Of a stretch of 64,000 nucleotides of DNA, positions 8,721 to 16,853 are shown piece by piece. This DNA comes from Burkholderia sp. MS389 (GTDB lineage Bacteria; Pseudomonadota; Gammaproteobacteria; Burkholderiales; Burkholderiaceae). A program made the position numbers and the translations under genes. The stretch covers positions 1,984,001 through 2,048,000 of the forward strand of contig NZ_CP045994.1 of NCBI RefSeq assembly GCF_016899425.1, in the 5' to 3' direction. The notes under the pieces were generated by a model. It was not told the DNA's origin. It did not search any database and saw nothing but the letters and a program-made list of their open reading frames with translations. How positions within the stretch are numbered: the stretch's first letter is position 1; each line of letters opens with the position of its first letter.

Positions 8721-9746
8721 TCAACCCTGATCAGCGGGGTTGTAACTCCAGATCACGAGTCCCCAATTCGTCGACTTGATGTCGGGAAATTTCTCCCCCT
8801 CCTTAAAATAGCGCCGCCCCTGTTCACTCCCGAGTGCCGGGCTAGTCCACCATCCACTCTGCGGTACCACGTCGCCGGGCCGGCCCTTCAGTCTCGACGA
8901 GGCGACCTTCTGGGCAGGCTCGCTCGAACCGATCACAACGGGACACCATTCGATGGCGCGCCCATTCTCCGCACTGCCCGCGGCAACCGCACGGCGGGCT
9001 TCCGGTATATCGTCGAACCGAGTCCGGTAGGTCGTCTCACCCTGCAGCACGTCACCGAATGTGCCACCAAGAAAGCGCACACCCGTCAGGTCCGCGCCCC
9101 TGAAGTCAACACCGCTCAGATCGCAATTCTCGAACGTGGCATCGATCAGCCGTGCGCCATCGAGCCGGGTTGCCGTCAGTCTGCACTCGACGAAACGGGC
9201 CGCCACGAAAGCGCATCGCGTCGTCGTGTTCCAGCGCCATTCGCTCTGCTCAGCGAGCATGCCGGAAAAATTGCATTCGATGAGCTCCGAAAAATTCAAA
9301 CTGCTGTCGGACAGCGTCACGCCGGAGAGATCGCTATTGCTCAACTTGGCATACTCGATGAACGATTGCCGGAATCGAGCATGGCGAAAATCAGCACCGT
9401 TTCCGTAGACAGGCAGCATCTGTGCCAAATGAAACCCGCATTCCTTGAAAGAGACACCGTCCAGGATCGCGTGTTGAAACCCTACTTCCTCGAACTGCGA
9501 GGCATCGAACACAGCAAAGCCGAGATGGCTGTAGCTCAGGTCCAGGTTCTCGAGTTTGCCGCCCGGCAACGGCGCCCCGCGCAGGTCGATCGTCGGCGAG
9601 CCATCCAGCATATGTGGCAGGGAGTCGCACAAAGGCACCCATTCATCCTCTGGCAACGCTTCCTTGATTGCGTCGAGCAGTTCTTTGTACTTCCCGATTT
9701 TCCATCGATCGCGCAATTCCCGCACGTCGGTGTCGTTCGTCAACAT
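8721..9746 (-). CDS. Pentapeptide-repeat protein, candidate immunity protein of the T6SS effector
   Basis: The 341-residue protein has no signal peptide or membrane segment. Residues ~50-235 are built of pentapeptide repeats of the A-(D/N)-L-x-x type (for example A-D-F-R-H, S-D-L-S-G, V-D-F-R-G-A-D-L-T-G), which fold as a right-handed quadrilateral beta-helix. The last ~45 residues form a separate aromatic tail (S-G-W-W ... R-R-Y-F-K-E-G-E-K-F-P ... W-G-L-V-I-W); I recall similar tails in Burkholderia T6SS-linked immunity proteins but could not verify this. The gene starts 25 bases after the effector stop codon, with GGAGAAA before the ATG, as expected for an immunity gene following its toxin. 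The role is inferred from position; the fold is seen in the sequence. Confidence 0.75.
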   Translation of the reverse strand: MLTNDTDVRELRDRWKIGKYKELLDAIKEALPEDEWVPLCDSLPHMLDGSPTIDLRGAPLPGGKLENLDLSYSHLGFAVFDASQFEEVGFQHAILDGVSFKECGFHLAQMLPVYGNGADFRHARFRQSFIEYAKLSNSDLSGVTLSDSSLNFSELIECNFSGMLAEQSEWRWNTTTRCAFVAARFVECRLTATRLDGARLIDATFENCDLSGVDFRGADLTGVRFLGGTFGDVLQGETTYRTRFDDIPEARRAVAAGSAENGRAIEWCPVVIGSSEPAQKVASSRLKGRPGDVVPQSGWWTSPALGSEQGRRYFKEGEKFPDIKSTNWGLVIWSYNPADQG

Positions 9747-9771
9747 GCAATTTCTCCGGGCAAATATGTGA

Positions 9772-11280
9772 TTACCGTGGCAGTTTACGCGCCATCAATC
9801 TTCCGCTTCGGCTCATCACCACTTCATACACCGCCTCCACCTGTTCCGGCTTGACTCTTCCCGGCACTGCAATTTCCACCTCGCCGTGCACGGCGTTACC
9901 GCCGAAACTGCCGTCGGGCTTACGCACCCGCCCCTCGAGTACGGCATTCACGTCGTAGCCCTTCACGTTCTTCAGTTCGATCACAAATCCGCCTTCGTCG
10001 GCCCACAAGATCGCGCCGGCCTGACCGTCGGGCGTCATCATCATGACCGTTGTGCCGCGAAACGCGCGATCGTGTGCGCCGCCGGCGTGTTCAACCAGAT
10101 CGATATTGTTGCCTCGTCCCGGCAGACCTTCCGTATATATCTTTGCCGCGACCTCCTTGGCCGACAGCTGCGTATCGACGCCGAGCGTGGCTCGGTCGGC
10201 CCCGTGATACAACTTGTCGTAAAGCAGAGGCTTGATCTTGACACCGTTTACCACTGCATACTGCTCACCCGGCGTATGCACCTCCTCGATCTTCACATTC
10301 GGCTGACCAGTCGGCGGCGGCGGCACGTTCGGCTTCTCTTTGCGGGCCGGCGCGGAACCCGTCCTCGCGCTTCCATTGGTGCCGTCGGCACCGTGCGCCG
10401 CCGGATCACGAAGCGTCGCCCCTGGCGTGTCGTGGATCTCCTGCTTGGGCGGCGCGACGGCTTGTGGCTTCGTCGCTGTCACCCCTGCGGAGACCACGTG
10501 GCTGTCCTTTGGTGCCTCCTGCGCCAGCAACCGGTCGAGGCGCTGCTGCAACTCTGCCACGGCCCTCGGAATCTGCTGGATGCCTTCCTGCTGTACCGCG
10601 TAGAACCGCTGTTCCCACGTCGACAGCTTCTGGACCAGATTCTGGACCGACTCGAAATGATCCGCGATCTTGACATGAAACACTCGGGCTTCCAGAAGCT
10701 TGCCGCGTACTTCCTGCACGATGCCGATCAGCTTGCCCGTAGTCTGCTGAAGAATTTCGAGCAGCGACTTTTCATAGTTGGCAAACTTCACTCCCTTCAG
10801 AAACTCAAGAATGTTGCCTTTGATGAATTTGTTGAGAAAGCGGATCATTTCGGCTAGCTTTCCCGACTTCTCGATCAGCATCAGCATCACGGCGCGCAGC
10901 GCAGCCGCGAGTTCGTCACCCATGACGCCGGTGACCACCGCGCCGACGCCCGCGGCGACCGCACCGGCGGCGGCCATCACCAGCGGCAAGGCCAGGGCGA
11001 TTAAGCACGCGCACAGCAGAATCCACTCGGACACTTCCTTGCGCCGCTCAGGGTGCGTGGAAAGACGGACTATGATGGCGACCGCATCGCGCGCGCTCGT
11101 GACGATAATGACGCCCGGCACGAAGTTCGCGAGCATTTCGGCAACGATCACGGAGAACGGTCGGTCTGGAACGAACTCGCCCAGCAGGAAATCCTTCAGC
11201 CAGTTGAAGGTGGTCGCCGCGTCGCCGAGCACTTCCTTCCAGATTGCGTCCAACAGGCCGCTGCTTGACGATTCGCTCAT
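9772..11280 (-). CDS. Putative type VI secretion effector with C-terminal ADP-ribosyltransferase-like domain
   Basis: The 502-residue protein has three parts. Residues 1-~190 hold hydrophobic helices (strongest at about 88-125, with A-L-A-L-P-L-V-M-A-A-A-G), typical of effectors that must cross a target membrane. Residues ~190-340 are coiled-coil and then a proline-rich linker. Residues ~356-490 resemble the cholera/heat-labile toxin catalytic chain: K356-L-Y-H-G-A-D-R, G-L-P-G-R-G (385-390), N-I-D-L-V-E-H-A, F-R-G-T-T (407-411), Y-D-V-N-A-V-L, and the E-x-E pair E467/E469. Spacing between these elements is close to that of cholera toxin. The catalytic arginine position reads histidine (H359), a departure from the R-S-E class. 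No PAAR domain is seen. Its ATG overlaps the vgrG stop by four bases, so the two are translationally coupled, and the pentapeptide protein follows. Effector role and ADP-ribosylation are inference. Confidence 0.72.
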   Translation of the reverse strand: MSESSSSGLLDAIWKEVLGDAATTFNWLKDFLLGEFVPDRPFSVIVAEMLANFVPGVIIVTSARDAVAIIVRLSTHPERRKEVSEWILLCACLIALALPLVMAAAGAVAAGVGAVVTGVMGDELAAALRAVMLMLIEKSGKLAEMIRFLNKFIKGNILEFLKGVKFANYEKSLLEILQQTTGKLIGIVQEVRGKLLEARVFHVKIADHFESVQNLVQKLSTWEQRFYAVQQEGIQQIPRAVAELQQRLDRLLAQEAPKDSHVVSAGVTATKPQAVAPPKQEIHDTPGATLRDPAAHGADGTNGSARTGSAPARKEKPNVPPPPTGQPNVKIEEVHTPGEQYAVVNGVKIKPLLYDKLYHGADRATLGVDTQLSAKEVAAKIYTEGLPGRGNNIDLVEHAGGAHDRAFRGTTVMMMTPDGQAGAILWADEGGFVIELKNVKGYDVNAVLEGRVRKPDGSFGGNAVHGEVEIAVPGRVKPEQVEAVYEVVMSRSGRLMARKLPR

Positions 11281-14087
11281 ACTGTCCCGCTCCGATCAGG
11301 ATCGTTGGAATTGCCTGCGTCGGCCACAGGCTTGGCCGTAACCTTTATCGACTGAAACAGACTCCAGTCGGAATCAGTCTTGATACCAACCTCCGACTTG
11401 GGTGGACTCTTGTCCGTCAGGTATTGGACTTTCGCGCTGGTGCCGGCAGGTACGCCACTGATCTTCGCGTAACCATCCGCATCCAGTACGCCGTGTTTGA
11501 CAGAGCCGTCACTGAGCGTCGTTTTGTATTCCACGCCGGGACTGGGGCGCCCGTAGGGATCGACCAGGCGGAATTCCAAGTCGGTCGGGGCCGCTACGCC
11601 CTGGGGCAAGTGCGGCATGACGAAATTTGTGCTCGCTGGCCCCGCGAACGTATGTGACGCGCCCTTGATATCGATTTTTCCGGGAGCATGAACTTCGACA
11701 TTTCCATCTTTGATCAGGATGTAGGCGCCACCGCTCGTCAGCAGAATTCCTTGGTCGGCCGCGATCTCGATCCGGTCCGTCGCCGATACAACCTTCACTG
11801 CTTTCTGCGCGGTCACCTCGATGTTGTCCGACTGCGCCTGGATCTCGACCTTGCCCTTGCCCGCAAACAGTTTTATTCCCGCGTTCTGCACGAAGAGGCT
11901 CAGTTTTTGCCCGACGCTCGCCAGTAGCGATTTGCCTATGGCGATGTGGGTACTCTGCCCGCTAACCAAGTTGACATGCTGGTCCGCACTCACGTGAACG
12001 GATTGATGTGTCGAGAGGCCGATGCTGGCCGGGCTGCCGAACAACATCACCGACTCTTTGAATGCACTCGCCGAGCCAGTGCCACCGCCCGCCGTGCGCC
12101 CGCCCGACGTTGCGCCCGACACACTGTCCTGAGTCGCATCGGTGAACGCACGCATGGCATCGCGGCCCGGTTTAAGCGATTCCGCCTGGTGCAGTTCGCT
12201 GGTGCCCGACAGCGATTCGAGCAGGCTTTCCGCGTTCACAAGTTGCTGCTGCGTCTCACACACGTCGAGCGGCTGGCTCGTCGGCGATTTCGGATGCGTG
12301 GTCACGTATAGGCCACGGGTCGCGCGCACCGCACCATACGCGTCCGTGCGCAAGTCGAAGCCACTGCCGAGGTAGGCCCCGCGCGTGTTGCCCTCCTGAT
12401 CGATTAGGTAACCCAGGTGCAGAATGCTGTTGCTAGAACTGCTCATCAACCGCACACGATTCTGCGAAGTGGCATCGTCCAGCGCCAGTTCGTTGAAACC
12501 GCTGCCGGCATACTCCTTCGAGCGGTACCCGGACAGAAGCCCGTTGCTGTGCCACTGCGGCTGGGTCACCCCGTTGTAAACGCGGCCCACGACCAGGGGC
12601 CGATCGCAATCACCGCCGACGTGATCGATCAGCACTTCTTCGCCGATCCGTGGGACATGGACACCCCCGTAACCGCCCCCGGTGTCGGACTGAACGACGC
12701 GCACCCAGCACGACGCGCTCTCGTCACCCTCGTTCACGCGATCCCAGACGAAGTGAACGCGGATCCGGTTCAACTCGTCGGTGTAAACCTCCTCGCCCGA
12801 TGGGCCAACGACGACGGCCGTCTCCAGATGCATCTTCGGCTTCTCGTGCTCAAACAGGCTGCGGTACGGCACACTCGCGCGTTGCGCTTCGACCTCGACG
12901 AGGTAAAAGCCGACGGAACCGTCGGCATGCGGCACCTGCAACGACGCATCGCCCGGGTGACTAGCTCGTGCGTCGGCGATATCGTCATGCAGGCTATACG
13001 GAAAATTCGACTCAAGAGTGATCGGCAGGTTGTTCTCGATCCACCAGGATGACTTGATCGTCGCGAACTCGCGCTGATCGACAGGATCGGTGTCGTGCAC
13101 CGGATGGTCTGTCAGCACGAAACGCCGGCCCGCTTCAATTGCACGGAGTCCTCCTATACCGTGAAAGCGCTTCGCGCGCGACTCCCATTCCTCCATCCGA
13201 AAGCGAGATTGTGCGTCTCCGCGCTGCTGTTGCAGGTACGTGTATGCACCCGTGTATTCGTAGACTTCGAGTTGGTCCGGGACATTGCCTTGGCTCTCGA
13301 TTGTCGGCACCGTCGTGCCCTTGGGGTTCGAGGGATCGGACGGGTTCTTGTAGTCGAAGGTTCGAGTAGTAAGGGTGACGCTTTGGAGCGTGCGCGTACC
13401 GGCCCACTGCGTGAGCGCGTCGACCTCGGTCTTTGCGCCCCCGCGGTAAAACGAAATGCTCTTGGGCGACAGGTCCGGAAACGTATCCGGTCTATCGGTG
13501 ATCACCAAGGTGTGCGATTTTCCGTCGTCGGCCTGCTCCCAGTAGCCGAACAGCCCCTCGCTCTCGAGCAGACGGTGCACGAAGTTCCAGTCGGTCTCGC
13601 TCTGCCGGGTGTATGAGCGGTTTGGTAACGACTGGGATAGCGTGAATCGAAACCGGCCACGAGCCTCGGGGTGCTGTTTCAGGACATCGGAAACGATGTC
13701 CTCGACCGTCTTGTCGATCCAGATCCTTTGGTCCCGCCGGAACTTCAGTATGTGCATCCACGCTTGCAGCGTGATTTGATACGTTGTGAGACCACCGTCG
13801 GCGCCCAGCCGGCGCGCGGTATAAACATAACCGTTGATTGGGCGATAGTCGCCACTCGCTTGCTGGATCCACAGGGTAACCGGTTGGGCGATGAGCCTCT
13901 TCAGCTCGATCGCGCTGTCAGTCGACACCACGTCCAGCGTAAAAATGTAGTCCCGGCCGACCGTCGAATGACCGATGGCCCGCTGCACCACAAGGGAGTT
14001 CGGTCCCAGAGGCGTATCGAGTTTCAACAACCGGCCCTGCTGAATCAGGCCACCGCGCAATGCAGCAGCCAAGTTCTGCACGTTCAT
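11277..14087 (-). CDS. vgrG: Type VI secretion system spike protein VgrG
   Basis: VgrG forms the trimeric tip of the T6SS needle and carries effectors into target cells. The 936-residue protein has the gp27-like base (residues ~1-400), a gp5-like OB-fold segment beginning near 415 with the family blocks I-R-V-H-F-V-W-D and V-P-R-I-G-E-E-V-L-I-D, and then a DUF2345-type beta-helical needle (~665-810). A final ~100-residue transthyretin-like domain follows (from D-L-E-F-R-L-V-D-P-Y-G-R), a module that in other VgrGs helps load effectors or PAAR tips. AAAGG lies 8-10 bases before the ATG. No sheath or baseplate genes are in the window, so this is an orphan spike with its cargo: the coupled gene at 9772-11280 and its likely immunity gene. 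Confidence 0.95.
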   Translation of the reverse strand: MNVQNLAAALRGGLIQQGRLLKLDTPLGPNSLVVQRAIGHSTVGRDYIFTLDVVSTDSAIELKRLIAQPVTLWIQQASGDYRPINGYVYTARRLGADGGLTTYQITLQAWMHILKFRRDQRIWIDKTVEDIVSDVLKQHPEARGRFRFTLSQSLPNRSYTRQSETDWNFVHRLLESEGLFGYWEQADDGKSHTLVITDRPDTFPDLSPKSISFYRGGAKTEVDALTQWAGTRTLQSVTLTTRTFDYKNPSDPSNPKGTTVPTIESQGNVPDQLEVYEYTGAYTYLQQQRGDAQSRFRMEEWESRAKRFHGIGGLRAIEAGRRFVLTDHPVHDTDPVDQREFATIKSSWWIENNLPITLESNFPYSLHDDIADARASHPGDASLQVPHADGSVGFYLVEVEAQRASVPYRSLFEHEKPKMHLETAVVVGPSGEEVYTDELNRIRVHFVWDRVNEGDESASCWVRVVQSDTGGGYGGVHVPRIGEEVLIDHVGGDCDRPLVVGRVYNGVTQPQWHSNGLLSGYRSKEYAGSGFNELALDDATSQNRVRLMSSSSNSILHLGYLIDQEGNTRGAYLGSGFDLRTDAYGAVRATRGLYVTTHPKSPTSQPLDVCETQQQLVNAESLLESLSGTSELHQAESLKPGRDAMRAFTDATQDSVSGATSGGRTAGGGTGSASAFKESVMLFGSPASIGLSTHQSVHVSADQHVNLVSGQSTHIAIGKSLLASVGQKLSLFVQNAGIKLFAGKGKVEIQAQSDNIEVTAQKAVKVVSATDRIEIAADQGILLTSGGAYILIKDGNVEVHAPGKIDIKGASHTFAGPASTNFVMPHLPQGVAAPTDLEFRLVDPYGRPSPGVEYKTTLSDGSVKHGVLDADGYAKISGVPAGTSAKVQYLTDKSPPKSEVGIKTDSDWSLFQSIKVTAKPVADAGNSNDPDRSGTV

Positions 14088-14520
14088 TGTTAGCCTTTCA
14101 TTATTATTACAGCGCTCTCGGATAGCGTCTGATTAATGCTTGCTCAATTTTACCCGAGCCAAGGACGACCTTCATGTCGCGAGGTACCGTTGTGGGAGGG
14201 AACCAGTATCGAAGCCCATGAAATCGAGAACGGGTTAAATGCGGTCGGTTATTCCAAGCCCCGCTCGACCGCCATGAGCAGCCGATGCCAGCATACAGCC
14301 AGCGCCTCAACACTTCGCCAAACGGCCCGAGCCGCAACTCGATCACCGGCGCGCGCCTAGGCAAGCGCCAGTGCGGCCCCTTTCTCGGCAACCGGATGAA
14401 GTGACGGGGATCCAGCCGCACGCGTCGCTTCCCGACAATTCCGCCGGATCCGCCCTGTCGCTATGCGAAAATCGCAGCGTCCACTCTCTTCCATCTCTTC
14501 CATTACCCAACGGGACTCGC
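14088..14520. other. Non-coding spacer upstream of vgrG
   Basis: These 433 bases separate divergent vgrG and the small gene at 14521. A minus-strand frame at 14107-14421 is open but has no recognisable similarity, no ribosome site and poor codon character, so I do not call it. The vgrG promoter should be here; I see no convincing -35/-10 pair. Confidence 0.5.
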
Positions 14521-14757
14521 ATGACCACCCACCTCACGATCGAATTCACCGAACACGCCGCAGAAGCCATCGGTGAGCAGACCAACACCAGCTTCTCCTA
14601 CGACCAGGGCGCGCATGTCCCGCAGCCGGGCGACTTCGTCGAGCTCGAAAATTCGCGGCAGACGTTTCTCGTGATCGGCCGCGTGTTTTCGCTCAAGGCC
14701 AACTACAGCGCGGTCAAGCTCGTTCTCGATCTACCCCCGTCGGATGGCGAAGACTGA
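14521..14757 (+). CDS. Small conserved-type protein of unknown function (78 aa)
   Basis: The 78-residue product begins M-T-T-H-L-T-I-E-F-T and contains P-Q-P-G-D-F-V-E-L-E and F-L-V-I-G-R-V-F-S segments. These suggest a small all-beta domain with a P-G-D-x-V turn like those in binding or barrel folds. There is no signal peptide or membrane helix, so it should be cytoplasmic. Codon use is typical of the chromosome. The frame is open further upstream, but the ATG at 14521 begins the part with regular codon bias; the ribosome site (GGGAC) is weak. I recall short proteins of this type in Burkholderia genomes without assigned function. Confidence 0.65.
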   Translation: MTTHLTIEFTEHAAEAIGEQTNTSFSYDQGAHVPQPGDFVELENSRQTFLVIGRVFSLKANYSAVKLVLDLPPSDGED

Positions 14758-15627
14758 CTCGATCCGACGCTTATCGCTGCCGTCGGGCACCGTTTGAACC
14801 GGACCGCATCGTCGCCATCGCCGATCGGCCACAGCTCCGTACGGAGTTGCGGCCGACCGGTTGTCGGCGCAGGCGCGTGACTATCGCTATCGCCGCCCCC
14901 CACGCACCTCACCCAGCCTGCGCGCCATCGTCATCGCACCCGGCGCCAGCGCCTCGCAGAGCGCCATCGGGCGAATCTTCCCGCCATCGGCCACAGTCAT
15001 CGCGCGATACTGACAAACGCACCGGTGGCCCAATCCTCGCTCCGGCTGCAGACACGCGCACGATGCTGCACGTGTAGCGCACCGAAACACGGATACGAAA
15101 CGTGTGCGCCCCGCGCATCGCCCGGAACGAAATCGCAGCTCGCTTCGAAGCCCGCCAACGGGCCGCCCGTCTATTCCGCGAGCACTGGCGCTCGGCCCGC
15201 GCCAGCGCGATCAGCCCTTTGCCCGTCCGATCGGCCCGCACGGCGGCACGCTCGCCGATGGCCTTGCGCATTTCAGCGGTGATCATTCAAAAAATCCGGC
15301 CGCGCAAATAAAAAATAGAGAAATAAATTAAAAAAAACCACAAACCAAACCACAACCAAAAATCGTCGATAAATTTATTTTGTTGCAACCGTCCAATTAC
15401 CACCAGCCCTTATTCGACCTCACAACACACAATTCACAAGAATAGTTTGAAACGCTCAACAATCCACAAAAATCATTTCCAAATCCGCCACCCCCATTCA
15501 ACGCCCGATTAATCTCCGATACATTTCACATCGATCAGACATCGGCACCTATTCGGCCAGCCAATACTGAACCGTGCATGACCCGCATCACAACCCCAGC
15601 AATCCACTCATTCACCAAGGAAAGACC
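14758..15627. other. Gene-poor region with an AT-rich core
   Basis: I see no supported gene in these 870 bases. The left part (to ~15285) is GC-rich and contains only unconvincing open frames on both strands, such as 14909-15286 on the minus strand. From about 15290 to 15540 the base composition changes sharply to A/T-rich, with A-tracts and repeated C-A-A-A/A-A-C-C-A words, unlike the rest of the window. This could be a promoter or H-NS-type silencing region, or recently acquired DNA. Confidence 0.6.
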
Positions 15628-15903
15628 ATGAGAAAACTCGCGGCCACCCTCGTTTGCGCCATGACGCTTGCAGCATCCTCGTACGCGTCCGCGGAATCGC
15701 TTTGCAAGGCAGGCAAGATCGACAAGATCGAAACCGATACGAGCGGCAACCTCCTCGTATCCATCAACGATGGCATTTACTCGTTCAGCGCCAAGGAAGT
15801 TTTCCCGATCATCTACTCGGCATTTTCCGAAAACAGAAATCTCTTTATTTACGGAAATAACTGCGCGAACGGATCGGCGGCAAGCCGCTTCGCGGTTCGA
15901 TAA
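15628..15903 (+). CDS. Small exported protein of unknown function (91 aa)
   Basis: The product has a clear signal peptide (M-R-K-L-A-A-T-L-V-C-A-M-T-L-A-A, cleavage predicted after A-S-A at about residue 22) and a mature chain of ~69 residues with two cysteines (in E-S-L-C-K and N-N-C-A-N) placed to form one disulfide. AAGGAAAG stands just before the ATG, which fixes the start. Codon use is less GC-biased than in neighbouring housekeeping genes, and it directly follows the AT-rich stretch, which hints at acquisition together with it. A strong terminator follows, so it is a single-gene unit. No function can be assigned. Confidence 0.75.
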   Translation: MRKLAATLVCAMTLAASSYASAESLCKAGKIDKIETDTSGNLLVSINDGIYSFSAKEVFPIIYSAFSENRNLFIYGNNCANGSAASRFAVR

Positions 15904-15960
15904 GCCGGCCGAAAATCCGGCCATCGGCATCTTTTACAATCAGCGCTTTATCTGATATTC

Positions 15961-15999
15961 GGCCGACCGGGCTTTGCCGGTCGGCCTTGTTCGTTTTAT
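15961..15999 (+). terminator. Intrinsic terminator after the small exported protein gene
   Basis: A perfect 10-base stem (15961-15970 with 15977-15986, six-base loop) is followed by TTGTTCGTTTTATTT, a good U-rich tail on the plus strand. Confidence 0.88.
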
Positions 16000-16167
16000 T
16001 TGCACTGAGGCGCTACGGCACGACGACGCCCATGCACGCGCGTGCGATGTCGCCGTGCGAACAATCGTTCCGCGACGCGGCCCGTTGCCGTCCCGAATGG
16101 GTCGTCCCAAACGACCGTCCCGCACGATGCCGGCGCGACACTTTGCGCGTCCACGCCGGCTCGCCGC

Positions 16168-16734
16168 TTACTTCTTTTCGGGCTCCGGCGCGCCCGGCTG
16201 CTTGAACGGGAACGTGCTGAACATCGACTTCGCCTGGTTCTGCATCTGCTCCTGCATCTGCACGAACATGTTCTTCGACTGCTCGATGTAGCTCGTCATC
16301 ATCCCTTGCATCATCGGCGCCTGCATGTTCATGAACTGCGACCAGACTTCCGGATTCATCGCGTTACCTTCGTAGAGGTTCTTCGATTGATCCGCGAGCT
16401 TGTTCTGGATGTCGATGAATGCCTGGATGTTCTTTTCCAGGTACGTGCCCATCATGCCCTGCATCGCATGACCGTAGAAACGGATGATCTGCGACAGCAT
16501 CGACGACGAGAACATCGGCACGCCACCGCTTTCCTCTTCGAGGATGATCTGCAAGAGGATGCTGCGCGTCAGGTCTTCATTGGATTTCGCATCGACGACC
16601 TTGAAATCCTCCTGCTCCAGCACGAGTTGCTTCACGTCGGTCAGCGTAATGTACGTGCTTGTCTCGGTATCGTAGAGCCGGCGGTTCGGGTATTTCTTGA
16701 TGAGCCGTTCGGCCGTCTTCTTTGTAGTAGTCAT
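16168..16734 (-). CDS. phaR: Polyhydroxyalkanoate synthesis repressor PhaR
   Basis: PhaR binds DNA and also PHB granules, repressing phasin and its own synthesis until granules form. The 188-residue protein has the PHB/PHA accumulation regulator DNA-binding domain at the N-terminus (residues ~9-70, K-K-Y-P-N-R-R-L-Y-D-T) followed by the PHB-binding region. A methionine/glutamine-rich helical tail follows (M-N-M-Q-A-P-M-M-Q-G-M-M and M-Q-E-Q-M-Q-N-Q), a surface suited to coat granules. The ATG at 16734 has AAAGG upstream. It is the last gene of phaC-phaA-phaB-phaR, separated from phaB by a hairpin that may lower its expression relative to the enzymes. Confidence 0.95.
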   Translation of the reverse strand: MTTTKKTAERLIKKYPNRRLYDTETSTYITLTDVKQLVLEQEDFKVVDAKSNEDLTRSILLQIILEEESGGVPMFSSSMLSQIIRFYGHAMQGMMGTYLEKNIQAFIDIQNKLADQSKNLYEGNAMNPEVWSQFMNMQAPMMQGMMTSYIEQSKNMFVQMQEQMQNQAKSMFSTFPFKQPGAPEPEKK

Positions 16735-16772
16735 GTAACGCCTTTGAGTGCAGCGTAGCGCAAGTGACGAAT

Positions 16773-16800
16773 CCCCGCCGCCCGAATCCGGGAGGCGGGG
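16773..16800. repeat. Hairpin between phaB and phaR
   Basis: Arms 16773-16779 and 16794-16800 are perfectly complementary, with an inner CCCG/CGGG stem (781-784 with 789-792). No U-run follows on the minus strand, so it may be an attenuator or mRNA-stabilising element rather than a full terminator. Confidence 0.6.
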
Positions 16801-16853
16801 GCCTTCGGAAAACGCCCGGCTGCGCGGCCGTCCGGCTCGCGCAGCCCGGACGC

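Noticed and set aside
14107..14421. 104-codon minus-strand frame upstream of vgrG
   Set aside because: No ribosome site, no homology recalled and irregular codon use; it may be chance or a remnant, but I cannot support it.
14909..15286. 125-codon minus-strand frame near the AT-rich stretch
   Set aside because: Arg/Ala-rich translation with no motif and no ribosome site.
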